Source: JAGOEY01 sp017997515 (GTDB lineage Bacteria > Pseudomonadota > Gammaproteobacteria > Burkholderiales > Burkholderiaceae_C). Taken from it: DNA of 64,000 nt. The notes under the pieces were generated by a model, which saw only the letters and a program-made list of their open reading frames with translations, was not told the DNA's origin and did no database searches. A program made the position numbers and the translations under genes. This document shows positions 16,611 to 31,600 of this stretch, one piece after another; within the stretch, counting starts at the first letter, position 1; the number at the start of each line of letters is the position of its first letter. Location: the NCBI GenBank assembly GCA_026314275.1, contig CP111109.1, positions 3,968,001-4,032,000 of the forward strand. The letters run 5' to 3'.

Positions 16611-19600
16611 TTATTTCCACTTCCAACCAACCCCGGCATTAACACCCCAGTCCCTGCCAGTAGTGGACATTCCTGCCCCCCACGACATCTTGCCATCTTC
16701 AGACAACTGCTTGAACGTCAAGGCCAGTGCCACATAACCACGATAGCTACCAACACCGACACCCACCGCTTTTTCACCCGCATACAACGTTGGCATATAG
16801 GTGCCCGACATGGCAAAAGCCATCGCTGTACCGGTGTAGGCAATTTTTGCTACTTCATCAATTCTGGCTGCCACCTGGTTCAATTGCCGCACATTGACGG
16901 CATCGGTCGCATTTGTACCACCGGCGACATTGGTTATCTGGCGCTCTGCCCCCTCCGACCCCACTGATACAGCTGCCTGGGTAGCCACCTTGGTGCTCGA
17001 GAACGCCTCAGTGACCGTACCTCCGGCCCGGTTGGCAACCGAACCAGCGCCCAAAGCCACGCCACCCGTTTGCTGAACCACCGCACCGTAGCCGATGGCA
17101 GTGCCTTTGGATACGGTTGCCGCCACGCTCAACGGTGTACCGCCTGCATCAGAACTATCACCCAGAGCCACGCCGCCTCCACCAGCATAGGCCCGATCAC
17201 CAATAGCCTGGGAGCCGGTTGCCAAGGCACCTGAACCAATGGCAATAGCACTGGCACCGGTCGCCCGAGCCCCCAACCCCAACGCAATAGAACTCTCACC
17301 GCTGGCCAAGGCATTGGGACCAATCGCCACCGCATTCGACCCCGTTGCAACAGAGTCTGGCAGGGATGAATTGGAATGGAAGTACTTGGTTCCCTTCACA
17401 TTAATGTTGCTCAAGGCATCACCCACATTGTCGACCTGGGTGGTGGTGCCATCGGCATTGTTTGTCGTGTAGCTTGGAGCTGTCCACGTACCTGTTACTG
17501 GATCGTATTTGCTACCGCCCCCCAAACCATTCGCGGCACTTTGACCGACGGTTGACAGGTTACTGCTGGTCGTACTCAAACCGGTTGACAGACTGGAGAT
17601 ACCACTGGTCGTCGTGCTCAGGCTTGTAGACAGGCTGTTGATACCGCTGGTCGCAGTGCTCAAACCCGTTGAGGTCGAGCTGGACAAGCTCGCCACAGTG
17701 CTGTCGGTTGTGCTCAAACCTGTAGACAGGCTAGAGATACCACTGGTCGCCGTGCTCAGGCTTGTTGACAAGCTGTTGATGCCACTGGTCGCAGTGCTCA
17801 GACCCGTTGAGGTTGAAGTCGACAGGCTAGCCACATTGCTATCGGTTGTGCTCAAACCTGTAGACAGGCTTGAGATACCACTGGTCGTTGTGCTCAGACT
17901 TGTAGACAAGCTGTTGATACCGCTGGTCGCTGTGCTCAGACCCGTCGACGTAGACGTAGACAGGCTGTTGATACCGCTGGTAGCCGTGCTCAGGCCTGTG
18001 GAGGTCGAGGTGGACAAGCTGGCAACCGTGCTGTCGGTTGTGCTCAGACCCGTAGACAGGCTGTTGATGCCGCTGGTCGCGGTGCTCAGGCCCGTCGACG
18101 TAGACGTAGACAAGCTGTTGATACCACTGGTCGCTGTGCTCAGGCCTGTGGAGGTCGAGGTAGACAGGCTGGCAACCGTGCTATCTGTCGTGCTCAGGCC
18201 AGTGCTCAGGCTGTTGATACCGCTGGTCGCAGTGCTCAGACCCGTTGAGGTCGAGGTGGACAGGCTCGCAACCGTGCTGTCTGTCGTGCTCAGGCCAGTG
18301 CTCAGGCTGTTGATGCCACTGGTCGCTGTGCTCAAACCTGTGGAGGTCGAGGTGGACAGGCTGGCAACCGTGCTGTCCGTCGTGCTCAGGCCCGTCGACA
18401 AGCTGTTGATGCCACTGGTCGCTGTGCTCAAACCAGTGGAGGTCGAGGTAGACAGGCTGTTGATACCGCTGGTAGCTGTACTCAGGCCTGTGGAGGTCGA
18501 GGTAGACAGGCTGGCAACCGTGCTATCTGTCGTGCTCAGGCCAGTGCTCAGGCTGTTGATACCGCTGGTAGCCGTGCTCAGACCAGTGGAGGTCGAGGTG
18601 GACAAGCTCGCCACAGTGCTGTCTGTCGTGCTCAGGCCCGTCGACAAGCTATTGATACCGCTGGTAGCTGTGCTCAAACCTGTGGAGGTCGAGGTGGACA
18701 AGCTCGCAACCGTGCTGTCCGTCGTGCTCAGGCCAGTGCTCAGGCTGTTGATGCCGCTGGTCGCTGTGCTCAGACCAGTGGAGGTCGAGGTGGACAAGCT
18801 CGCCACAGTGCTATCTGTCGTGCTCAGGCCCGTAGACAGGCTATTGATGCCACTGGTAGCTGTGCTCAGACCCGTTGAGGTCGAGGTGGACAGGCTGGCA
18901 ACCGTGCTGTCCGTCGTGCTCAGGCCAGTGCTCAGGCTATTGATGCCGCTGGTCGCTGTGCTCAAACCTGTGGAGGTCGAGGTGGACAGGCTCGCAACCG
19001 TGCTGTCCGTCGTGCTCAGGCCCGTCGACAAGCTGTTGATGCCACTGGTCGCTGTGCTCAAACCAGTGGAGGTCGAGGTAGACAGGCTGTTGATACCGCT
19101 GGTAGCTGTACTCAGGCCTGTGGAGGTCGAGGTAGACAGGCTGGCAACCGTGCTATCTGTCGTGCTCAGGCCAGTGCTCAGGCTGTTGATACCGCTGGTA
19201 GCCGTGCTCAGGCCTGTGGAGGTCGAGGTAGACAGGCTGGCAACCGTGCTGTCGGTTGTGCTCAGACCTGTGCTCAGGCTGTTGATACCGCTGGTCGCTG
19301 TGCTCAGGCCCGTCGACGTAGACGTAGACAAGCTGGCAACTGTGCTGTCGGTTGTGCTCAGACCTGTGCTCAGGCTGTTGATACCGCTGGTCGCGGTGCT
19401 CAGGCCCGTCGACGTAGACGTAGACAAGCTGTTGATGCCGCTGGTCGCAGTGCTCAGACCCGTTGAGGTCGAGGTGGACAGGCTGGCAACCGTGCTGTCT
19501 GTCGTGCTCAGGCCAGTGCTCAGGCTGTTGATACCGCTGGTAGCCGTGCTCAGGCCTGTGGAGGTCGAGGTAGACAGGCTCGCAACTGTGCTGTCGGTTG

Positions 19601-22600
19601 TGCTCAAGCCCGTAGACAGGCTGTTGATGTCGCTGGTCGCAGTGCTCAGACCCGTTGAGGTCGAGGTGGACAAGCTGGCAACCGTGCTGTCCGTCGTGCT
19701 CAGGCCAGTGCTCAGGCTATTGATGCCGCTGGTCGCTGTGCTCAAACCTGTGGAGGTCGAGGTGGACAGGCTGGCAACCGTGCTGTCCGTCGTGCTCAGG
19801 CCCGTCGACAAGCTGTTGATGCCACTGGTCGCTGTACTCAAACCAGTGGAGGTCGAGGTAGACAGGCTGTTGATACCGCTGGTAGCTGTACTCAGGCCTG
19901 TGGAGGTCGAGGTAGACAAGCTCGCAACCGTGCTGTCCGTCGTGCTCAGACCAGTGCTCAGGCTGTTGATGCCGCTGGTCGCTGTGCTCAAGCCTGTTGA
20001 GGTCGAGGTGGAAAGGCTCGCCACCGTGCTGTCGGTTGTGCTCAGGCCCGTAGACAGGCTGTTGATACCGCTGGTAGCCGTGCTCAGGCCCGTGGAGGTA
20101 GACGTAGACAAGCTCGCCACCGTGCTATCTGTCGTGCTCAGGCCAGTGCTCAGGCTGTTGATACCGCTGGTAGCTGTGCTCAGGCCTGTGGAGGTCGAGG
20201 TGGACAAGCTCGCAACCGTGCTGTCCGTCGTGCTCAGGCCAGTGCTCAGGCTGTTGATGCCGCTGGTAGCTGTGCTCAAGCCCGTTGAGGTCGAGGTGGA
20301 CAGGCTCGCAACCGTGCTGTCCGTCGTGCTCAGACCCGTCGACAGACTATTGATACCACTGGTCGCTGTGCTCAAACCTGTGGAGGTCGAGGTGGACAGG
20401 CTGGCAACCGTGCTGTCCGTCGTGCTCAGGCCCGTCGACAAGCTGTTGATGCCACTGGTCGCTGTACTCAGGCCTGTGGAGGTCGAGGTAGACAGGCTGG
20501 CAACCGTGCTATCTGTCGTGCTCAGGCCAGTGCTCAGGCTGTTGATACCGCTGGTAGCCGTGCTCAGACCAGTGGAGGTCGAGGTGGACAAGCTCGCCAC
20601 AGTGCTGTCTGTCGTGCTCAGGCCCGTCGACAAGCTATTGATACCGCTGGTAGCTGTGCTCAAACCTGTGGAGGTCGAGGTGGACAAGCTCGCAACCGTG
20701 CTGTCCGTCGTGCTCAGGCCAGTGCTCAGGCTGTTGATGCCGCTGGTCGCTGTGCTCAGACCAGTGGAGGTCGAGGTGGACAAGCTCGCCACAGTGCTAT
20801 CTGTCGTGCTCAGGCCCGTAGACAGGCTATTGATGCCACTGGTAGCTGTGCTCAGACCCGTTGAGGTCGAGGTGGACAGGCTGGCAACCGTGCTGTCCGT
20901 CGTGCTCAGGCCAGTGCTCAGGCTATTGATGCCGCTGGTCGCTGTGCTCAAACCTGTGGAGGTCGAGGTGGACAGGCTCGCAACCGTGCTGTCCGTCGTG
21001 CTCAGGCCCGTCGACAAGCTGTTGATGCCACTGGTCGCTGTGCTCAAACCAGTGGAGGTCGAGGTAGACAGGCTGTTGATACCGCTGGTAGCTGTACTCA
21101 GGCCTGTGGAGGTCGAGGTAGACAGGCTGGCAACCGTGCTGTCCGTCGTGCTCAGGCCAGTGCTCAGGCTGTTGATGCCACTGGTCGCTGTGCTCAAACC
21201 TGTGGAGGTCGAGGTGGACAGGCTGGCAACCGTGCTGTCGGTTGTGCTCAGACCTGTGCTCAGGCTGTTGATACCGCTGGTCGCTGTGCTCAGGCCCGTC
21301 GACGTAGACGTAGACAAGCTGTTGATACCACTGGTCGCTGTGCTCAGGCCTGTGGAGGTCGAGGTGGACAAGCTCGCAACTGTGCTGTCTGTCGTGCTCA
21401 GGCCCGTCGACAGACTATTGATACCACTGGTCGCTGTGCTCAAACCTGTGGAGGTCGAGGTAGACAGGCTGGCAACCGTGCTATCTGTCGTGCTCAGACC
21501 TGTGCTCAGGCTGTTGATACCGCTGGTCGCTGTGCTCAGGCCCGTCGACGTAGACGTAGACAGGCTGGCAACTGTGCTGTCGGTTGTGCTCAGACCTGTG
21601 CTCAGGCTATTGATGCCGCTGGTCGCTGTGCTCAGACCAGTGGAGGTCGAGGTAGATAGGCTCGCCACCGTGCTGTCGGTTGTGCTCAGACCCGTAGACA
21701 GGCTGTTGATGCCGCTGGTCGCGGTGCTCAGGCCCGTCGACGTAGACGTAGACAAGCTGTTGATACCACTGGTCGCTGTGCTCAGGCCTGTGGAGGTCGA
21801 GGTGGACAAGCTCGCAACTGTGCTGTCTGTCGTGCTCAGGCCCGTCGACAAGCTATTGATACCGCTGGTCGCTGTGCTCAAACCTGTGGAGGTCGAGGTG
21901 GACAAGCTCGCCACAGTGCTGTCTGTCGTGCTCAGGCCCGTAGACAGGCTATTGATACCGCTGGTCGCTGTGCTCAGACCAGTGGAGGTCGAGGTGGACA
22001 AGCTCGCCACAGTGCTATCTGTCGTGCTCAGGCCCGTAGACAGGCTATTGATGCCACTGGTAGCTGTGCTCAGACCCGTTGAGGTCGAGGTGGACAGGCT
22101 GGCAACCGTGCTGTCCGTCGTGCTCAGGCCAGTGCTCAGGCTGTTGATGCCGCTGGTCGCTGTGCTCAAACCTGTGGAGGTCGAGGTGGACAGGCTCGCA
22201 ACCGTGCTGTCCGTCGTGCTCAGGCCAGTGCTCAGGCTGTTGATGCCACTGGTCGCTGTGCTCAAACCTGTGGAGGTCGAGGTGGACAGGCTGGCAACCG
22301 TGCTGTCCGTCGTGCTCAGGCCCGTCGACAAGCTGTTGATGCCACTGGTCGCTGTGCTCAAACCAGTGGAGGTCGAGGTAGACAGGCTGTTGATACCGCT
22401 GGTAGCTGTACTCAGGCCTGTGGAGGTCGAGGTAGACAGGCTGGCAACCGTGCTATCTGTCGTGCTCAGGCCAGTGCTCAGGCTGTTGATACCGCTGGTC
22501 GCAGTGCTCAGACCCGTCGACGTAGACGTAGACAGGCTGTTGATGCCACTGGTCGCTGTGCTCAAACCAGTGGAGGTCGAGGTAGACAAGCTGTTGATGC

Positions 22601-25600
22601 CGCTGGTAGCTGTGCTCAGACCCGTTGAGGTCGAGGTGGACAAGCTGGCAACCGTGCTGTCGGTTGTGCTCAGACCTGTGCTCAGGCTGTTGATACCGCT
22701 GGTCGCGGTGCTCAGGCCCGTCGACGTAGACGTAGACAGGCTGGCAACTGTGCTGTCGGTTGTGCTCAGACCTGTGCTCAGGCTATTGATGCCGCTGGTC
22801 GCTGTGCTCAGACCAGTGGAGGTCGAGGTGGACAAGCTCGCCACAGTGCTATCTGTCGTGCTCAGGCCCGTAGACAGGCTATTGATGCCACTGGTAGCTG
22901 TGCTCAGACCCGTTGAGGTCGAGGTGGACAGGCTGGCAACCGTGCTGTCCGTCGTGCTCAGGCCAGTGCTCAGGCTATTGATGCCGCTGGTCGCTGTGCT
23001 CAAACCTGTGGAGGTCGAGGTGGACAGGCTCGCAACCGTGCTGTCCGTCGTGCTCAGGCCAGTGCTCAGGCTATTGATGCCGCTGGTCGCTGTGCTCAAA
23101 CCTGTGGAGGTCGAGGTGGACAGGCTCGCAACCGTGCTGTCCGTCGTGCTCAGGCCCGTCGACAAGCTGTTGATGCCACTGGTCGCTGTGCTCAAACCAG
23201 TGGAGGTCGAGGTAGACAGGCTGTTGATACCGCTGGTAGCTGTACTCAGGCCTGTGGAGGTCGAGGTAGACAGGCTGGCAACCGTGCTGTCCGTCGTGCT
23301 CAGGCCAGTGCTCAGGCTGTTGATGCCACTGGTCGCTGTGCTCAAACCTGTGGAGGTCGAGGTGGACAGGCTCGCAACCGTGCTGTCCGTCGTGCTCAGA
23401 CCCGTCGACAGACTATTGATACCACTGGTCGCTGTGCTCAAACCTGTGGAGGTCGAGGTAGACAAGCTGTTGATGCCGCTGGTAGCTGTGCTCAGACCCG
23501 TTGAGGTCGAGGTGGACAAGCTGGCAACCGTGCTGTCGGTTGTGCTCAGACCTGTGCTCAGGCTGTTGATACCGCTGGTCGCGGTGCTCAGGCCCGTCGA
23601 CGTAGACGTAGACAGGCTGGCAACTGTGCTGTCCGTCGTGCTCAGGCCAGTGCTCAGGCTGTTGATGCCGCTGGTAGCTGTGCTCAAGCCCGTTGAGGTC
23701 GAGGTGGACAGGCTCGCAACCGTGCTGTCCGTCGTGCTCAGACCCGTCGACAGACTATTGATACCACTGGTCGCTGTGCTCAAACCTGTGGAGGTCGAGG
23801 TGGACAGGCTGGCAACCGTGCTGTCCGTCGTGCTCAGGCCCGTCGACAAGCTGTTGATGCCACTGGTCGCTGTACTCAGGCCTGTGGAGGTCGAGGTAGA
23901 CAGGCTGGCAACCGTGCTGTCCGTCGTGCTCAGGCCAGTGCTCAGGCTGTTGATACCGCTGGTAGCCGTGCTCAGACCAGTGGAGGTCGAGGTGGACAAG
24001 CTCGCCACAGTGCTGTCTGTCGTGCTCAGGCCCGTCGACAAGCTATTGATACCGCTGGTAGCTGTGCTCAAACCTGTGGAGGTCGAGGTGGACAAGCTCG
24101 CAACCGTGCTGTCCGTCGTGCTCAGGCCAGTGCTCAGGCTGTTGATGCCGCTGGTCGCTGTGCTCAGACCAGTGGAGGTCGAGGTGGACAAGCTCGCCAC
24201 AGTGCTATCTGTCGTGCTCAGGCCCGTAGACAGGCTATTGATGCCACTGGTAGCTGTGCTCAGACCCGTTGAGGTCGAGGTGGACAGGCTGGCAACCGTG
24301 CTGTCCGTCGTGCTCAGGCCAGTGCTCAGGCTATTGATGCCGCTGGTCGCTGTGCTCAAACCTGTGGAGGTCGAGGTGGACAGGCTCGCAACCGTGCTGT
24401 CCGTCGTGCTCAGGCCCGTCGACAAGCTGTTGATGCCACTGGTCGCTGTGCTCAAACCAGTGGAGGTCGAGGTAGACAGGCTGTTGATACCGCTGGTAGC
24501 TGTACTCAGGCCTGTGGAGGTCGAGGTAGACAGGCTGGCAACCGTGCTGTCCGTCGTGCTCAGGCCAGTGCTCAGGCTGTTGATGCCACTGGTCGCTGTG
24601 CTCAAACCTGTGGAGGTCGAGGTGGACAGGCTGGCAACCGTGCTGTCGGTTGTGCTCAGACCTGTGCTCAGGCTGTTGATACCGCTGGTCGCTGTGCTCA
24701 GGCCCGTCGACGTAGACGTAGACAAGCTGGCAACTGTGCTGTCGGTTGTGCTCAGACCTGTGCTCAGGCTGTTGATACCGCTGGTCGCGGTGCTCAGGCC
24801 CGTCGACGTAGACGTAGACAAGCTGTTGATGCCGCTGGTCGCAGTGCTCAGACCCGTTGAGGTCGAGGTGGACAGGCTGGCAACCGTGCTGTCTGTCGTG
24901 CTCAGGCCAGTGCTCAGGCTGTTGATACCGCTGGTAGCCGTGCTCAGGCCTGTGGAGGTCGAGGTAGACAGGCTCGCAACTGTGCTGTCGGTTGTGCTCA
25001 AGCCCGTAGACAGGCTGTTGATGTCGCTGGTCGCAGTGCTCAGACCCGTTGAGGTCGAGGTGGACAAGCTGGCAACCGTGCTGTCCGTCGTGCTCAGGCC
25101 AGTGCTCAGGCTATTGATGCCGCTGGTCGCTGTGCTCAAACCTGTGGAGGTCGAGGTGGACAGGCTCGCCACCGTGCTGTCGGTTGTGCTCAGGCCCGTA
25201 GACAGGCTATTGATGCCACTGGTAGCTGTACTCAGGCCTGTGGAGGTCGAGGTAGACAGGCTGGCAACCGTGCTATCTGTCGTGCTCAGGCCAGTGCTCA
25301 GGCTGTTGATACCGCTGGTCGCAGTGCTCAGACCCGTTGAGGTCGAGGTAGACAAGCTGTTGATGCCGCTGGTAGCTGTGCTCAAACCTGTGGAGGTCGA
25401 GGTGGACAAGCTCGCAACCGTGCTGTCCGTCGTGCTCAGGCCAGTGCTCAGGCTGTTGATGCCACTGGTCGCTGTGCTCAAGCCCGTTGAGGTCGAGGTG
25501 GACAGGCTCGCAACCGTGCTGTCCGTCGTGCTCAGACCCGTCGACAGACTATTGATACCACTGGTCGCTGTGCTCAAACCTGTGGAGGTCGAGGTAGACA

Positions 25601-28600
25601 AGCTGTTGATGCCGCTGGTAGCTGTGCTCAGACCCGTTGAGGTCGAGGTGGACAAGCTGGCAACCGTGCTGTCGGTTGTGCTCAGACCTGTGCTCAGGCT
25701 GTTGATACCGCTGGTCGCGGTGCTCAGGCCCGTCGACGTAGACGTAGACAGGCTGGCAACTGTGCTGTCCGTCGTGCTCAGGCCAGTGCTCAGGCTGTTG
25801 ATGCCGCTGGTAGCTGTGCTCAAGCCCGTTGAGGTCGAGGTGGACAGGCTCGCAACCGTGCTGTCCGTCGTGCTCAGACCCGTCGACAGACTATTGATAC
25901 CACTGGTCGCTGTGCTCAAACCTGTGGAGGTCGAGGTGGACAGGCTGGCAACCGTGCTGTCCGTCGTGCTCAGGCCAGTGCTCAGGCTATTGATGCCGCT
26001 GGTCGCTGTGCTCAAACCTGTGGAGGTCGAGGTGGACAGGCTCGCAACCGTGCTGTCCGTCGTGCTCAGGCCAGTGCTCAGGCTGTTGATGCCACTGGTC
26101 GCTGTGCTCAAGCCCGTTGAGGTCGAGGTGGACAGGCTGGCAACCGTGCTGTCCGTCGTGCTCAGGCCCGTCGACAAGCTGTTGATACCGCTGGTAGCCG
26201 TGCTCAGGCCTGTGGAGGTCGAGGTAGATAGGCTCGCAACCGTGCTGTCGGTTGTGCTCAGACCTGTGCTCAGGCTGTTGATACCGCTGGTCGCTGTGCT
26301 CAGGCCCGTCGACGTAGACGTAGACAAGCTGTTGATACCACTGGTCGCTGTGCTCAGGCCTGTGGAGGTCGAGGTGGACAAGCTCGCAACTGTGCTGTCT
26401 GTCGTGCTCAGGCCCGTCGACAGACTATTGATACCACTGGTCGCTGTGCTCAAACCTGTGGAGGTCGAGGTAGACAGGCTGGCAACCGTGCTATCTGTCG
26501 TGCTCAGACCTGTGCTCAGGCTGTTGATACCGCTGGTCGCTGTGCTCAGGCCCGTCGACGTAGACGTAGACAGGCTGGCAACTGTGCTGTCGGTTGTGCT
26601 CAGACCTGTGCTCAGGCTATTGATGCCGCTGGTCGCTGTGCTCAGACCAGTGGAGGTCGAGGTAGATAGGCTCGCCACCGTGCTGTCGGTTGTGCTCAGA
26701 CCCGTAGACAGGCTGTTGATGCCGCTGGTCGCGGTGCTCAGGCCCGTCGACGTAGACGTAGACAAGCTGTTGATACCACTGGTCGCTGTGCTCAGGCCTG
26801 TGGAGGTCGAGGTGGACAAGCTCGCAACTGTGCTGTCTGTCGTGCTCAGGCCCGTCGACAAGCTATTGATACCGCTGGTCGCTGTGCTCAGACCAGTGGA
26901 GGTCGAGGTGGACAAGCTCGCCACAGTGCTGTCTGTCGTGCTCAGGCCCGTAGACAGGCTATTGATACCGCTGGTCGCTGTGCTCAGACCAGTGGAGGTC
27001 GAGGTGGACAAGCTCGCCACAGTGCTATCTGTCGTGCTCAGGCCCGTAGACAGGCTATTGATGCCACTGGTAGCTGTGCTCAGACCCGTTGAGGTCGAGG
27101 TGGACAGGCTGGCAACCGTGCTGTCCGTCGTGCTCAGGCCAGTGCTCAGGCTGTTGATGCCGCTGGTCGCTGTGCTCAAACCTGTGGAGGTCGAGGTGGA
27201 CAGGCTCGCAACCGTGCTGTCCGTCGTGCTCAGGCCAGTGCTCAGGCTGTTGATGCCACTGGTCGCTGTGCTCAAACCTGTGGAGGTCGAGGTGGACAGG
27301 CTGGCAACCGTGCTGTCCGTCGTGCTCAGGCCCGTCGACAAGCTGTTGATGCCACTGGTCGCTGTGCTCAAACCAGTGGAGGTCGAGGTAGACAGGCTGT
27401 TGATACCGCTGGTAGCTGTACTCAGGCCTGTGGAGGTCGAGGTAGACAGGCTGGCAACCGTGCTATCTGTCGTGCTCAGGCCAGTGCTCAGGCTGTTGAT
27501 ACCGCTGGTCGCAGTGCTCAGACCCGTCGACGTAGACGTAGACAGGCTGTTGATGCCACTGGTCGCTGTGCTCAAACCAGTGGAGGTCGAGGTAGACAAG
27601 CTGTTGATGCCGCTGGTAGCTGTGCTCAGACCCGTTGAGGTCGAGGTGGACAAGCTGGCAACCGTGCTGTCGGTTGTGCTCAGACCTGTGCTCAGGCTGT
27701 TGATACCGCTGGTCGCGGTGCTCAGGCCCGTCGACGTAGACGTAGACAGGCTGGCAACTGTGCTGTCGGTTGTGCTCAGACCTGTGCTCAGGCTATTGAT
27801 GCCGCTGGTCGCTGTGCTCAGACCAGTGGAGGTCGAGGTGGACAAGCTCGCCACAGTGCTATCTGTCGTGCTCAGGCCCGTAGACAGGCTATTGATGCCA
27901 CTGGTAGCTGTGCTCAGACCCGTTGAGGTCGAGGTGGACAGGCTGGCAACCGTGCTGTCCGTCGTGCTCAGGCCAGTGCTCAGGCTATTGATGCCGCTGG
28001 TCGCTGTGCTCAAACCTGTGGAGGTCGAGGTGGACAGGCTCGCAACCGTGCTGTCCGTCGTGCTCAGGCCAGTGCTCAGGCTATTGATGCCGCTGGTCGC
28101 TGTGCTCAAACCTGTGGAGGTCGAGGTGGACAGGCTCGCAACCGTGCTGTCCGTCGTGCTCAGGCCCGTCGACAAGCTGTTGATGCCACTGGTCGCTGTG
28201 CTCAAACCAGTGGAGGTCGAGGTAGACAGGCTGTTGATACCGCTGGTAGCTGTACTCAGGCCTGTGGAGGTCGAGGTAGACAGGCTGGCAACCGTGCTGT
28301 CCGTCGTGCTCAGGCCCGTCGACAAGCTGTTGATGCCACTGGTCGCTGTACTCAAACCAGTGGAGGTCGAGGTAGACAGGCTGTTGATACCGCTGGTAGC
28401 TGTACTCAGGCCTGTGGAGGTCGAGGTAGACAAGCTCGCAACCGTGCTGTCCGTCGTGCTCAGGCCAGTGCTCAGGCTGTTGATACCGCTGGTAGCCGTG
28501 CTCAGGCCTGTGGAGGTCGAGGTAGACAGGCTCGCAACTGTGCTGTCGGTTGTGCTCAAGCCCGTAGACAGGCTGTTGATGTCGCTGGTCGCAGTGCTCA

Positions 28601-31600
28601 GACCCGTTGAGGTCGAGGTGGACAAGCTGGCAACCGTGCTGTCCGTCGTGCTCAGGCCAGTGCTCAGGCTATTGATGCCGCTGGTCGCTGTGCTCAAACC
28701 TGTGGAGGTCGAGGTGGACAAGCTCGCAACCGTGCTGTCCGTCGTGCTCAGGCCAGTGCTCAGGCTGTTGATGCCACTGGTCGCTGTGCTCAAGCCCGTT
28801 GAGGTCGAGGTGGACAGGCTCGCAACCGTGCTGTCCGTCGTGCTCAGACCCGTCGACAGACTATTGATACCACTGGTCGCTGTGCTCAAACCTGTGGAGG
28901 TCGAGGTAGACAAGCTGTTGATGCCGCTGGTAGCTGTGCTCAGACCCGTTGAGGTCGAGGTGGACAAGCTGGCAACCGTGCTGTCGGTTGTGCTCAGACC
29001 TGTGCTCAGGCTGTTGATACCGCTGGTCGCGGTGCTCAGGCCCGTCGACGTAGACGTAGACAGGCTGGCAACTGTGCTGTCGGTTGTGCTCAGACCTGTG
29101 CTCAGGCTGTTGATGCCGCTGGTCGCTGTGCTCAGACCAGTGGAGGTCGAGGTGGACAAGCTCGCCACAGTGCTATCTGTCGTGCTCAGGCCCGTAGACA
29201 GGCTATTGATGCCACTGGTAGCCGTGCTCAGGCCCGTTGAGGTCGAGGTGGACAGGCTCGCAACCGTGCTGTCCGTCGTGCTCAGGCCAGTGCTCAGGCT
29301 ATTGATGCCGCTGGTCGCTGTGCTCAAACCTGTGGAGGTCGAGGTGGACAGGCTCGCAACCGTGCTGTCCGTCGTGCTCAGGCCAGTGCTCAGGCTGTTG
29401 ATGCCACTGGTCGCTGTGCTCAAGCCCGTTGAGGTCGAGGTGGACAGGCTGGCAACCGTGCTGTCCGTCGTGCTCAGGCCCGTCGACAAGCTGTTGATAC
29501 CGCTGGTAGCCGTGCTCAGGCCTGTGGAGGTCGAGGTAGATAGGCTCGCAACCGTGCTGTCGGTTGTGCTCAGACCTGTGCTCAGGCTGTTGATACCGCT
29601 GGTCGCTGTGCTCAGGCCCGTCGACGTAGACGTAGACAAGCTGTTGATACCACTGGTCGCTGTGCTCAGGCCTGTGGAGGTCGAGGTGGACAAGCTCGCA
29701 ACTGTGCTGTCTGTCGTGCTCAGGCCCGTCGACAGACTATTGATACCACTGGTCGCTGTGCTCAAACCTGTGGAGGTCGAGGTAGACAGGCTGGCAACCG
29801 TGCTATCTGTCGTGCTCAGACCTGTGCTCAGGCTGTTGATACCGCTGGTCGCTGTGCTCAGGCCCGTCGACGTAGACGTAGACAGGCTGGCAACTGTGCT
29901 GTCGGTTGTGCTCAGACCTGTGCTCAGGCTATTGATGCCGCTGGTCGCTGTGCTCAGACCAGTGGAGGTCGAGGTAGATAGGCTCGCCACCGTGCTGTCG
30001 GTTGTGCTCAGACCCGTAGACAGGCTGTTGATGCCGCTGGTCGCGGTGCTCAGGCCCGTCGACGTAGACGTAGACAAGCTGTTGATACCACTGGTCGCTG
30101 TGCTCAGGCCTGTGGAGGTCGAGGTGGACAAGCTCGCAACTGTGCTGTCTGTCGTGCTCAGGCCCGTCGACAAGCTATTGATACCGCTGGTCGCTGTGCT
30201 CAAACCTGTGGAGGTCGAGGTGGACAAGCTCGCCACAGTGCTGTCTGTCGTGCTCAGGCCCGTAGACAGGCTATTGATACCGCTGGTCGCTGTGCTCAGA
30301 CCAGTGGAGGTCGAGGTGGACAAGCTCGCCACAGTGCTATCTGTCGTGCTCAGGCCCGTAGACAGGCTATTGATGCCACTGGTAGCTGTGCTCAGACCCG
30401 TTGAGGTCGAGGTGGACAGGCTGGCAACCGTGCTGTCCGTCGTGCTCAGGCCAGTGCTCAGGCTGTTGATGCCGCTGGTCGCTGTGCTCAAACCTGTGGA
30501 GGTCGAGGTGGACAGGCTCGCAACCGTGCTGTCCGTCGTGCTCAGGCCAGTGCTCAGGCTGTTGATGCCACTGGTCGCTGTGCTCAAACCTGTGGAGGTC
30601 GAGGTGGACAGGCTGGCAACCGTGCTGTCCGTCGTGCTCAGGCCAGTGCTCAGGCTATTGATGCCGCTGGTCGCTGTGCTCAAACCTGTGGAGGTCGAGG
30701 TGGACAGGCTCGCAACCGTGCTGTCCGTCGTGCTCAGGCCAGTGCTCAGGCTATTGATGCCGCTGGTCGCTGTGCTCAAACCTGTGGAGGTCGAGGTGGA
30801 CAGGCTCGCAACCGTGCTGTCCGTCGTGCTCAGGCCCGTCGACAAGCTGTTGATGCCACTGGTCGCTGTGCTCAAACCAGTGGAGGTCGAGGTAGACAGG
30901 CTGTTGATACCGCTGGTAGCTGTACTCAGGCCTGTGGAGGTCGAGGTAGACAGGCTGGCAACCGTGCTGTCCGTCGTGCTCAGGCCCGTCGACAAGCTGT
31001 TGATGCCACTGGTCGCTGTACTCAAACCAGTGGAGGTCGAGGTAGACAAGCTCGCAACCGTGCTGTCCGTCGTGCTCAGGCCAGTGCTCAGGCTGTTGAT
31101 ACCGCTGGTAGCCGTGCTCAGGCCTGTGGAGGTCGAGGTAGACAGGCTCGCAACTGTGCTGTCGGTTGTGCTCAAGCCCGTAGACAGGCTGTTGATGTCG
31201 CTGGTCGCAGTGCTCAGACCCGTTGAGGTCGAGGTGGACAAGCTGGCAACCGTGCTGTCCGTCGTGCTCAGGCCAGTGCTCAGGCTATTGATGCCGCTGG
31301 TCGCTGTGCTCAAACCTGTGGAGGTCGAGGTGGACAGGCTGGCAACCGTGCTGTCCGTCGTGCTCAGGCCCGTCGACAAGCTGTTGATGCCACTGGTCGC
31401 TGTACTCAAACCAGTGGAGGTCGAGGTAGACAGGCTGTTGATACCGCTGGTAGCTGTACTCAGGCCTGTGGAGGTCGAGGTAGACAAGCTCGCAACCGTG
31501 CTGTCCGTCGTGCTCAGACCAGTGCTCAGGCTGTTGATGCCGCTGGTCGCTGTGCTCAAGCCCGTTGAGGTCGAGGTGGAAAGGCTCGCCACCGTGCTGT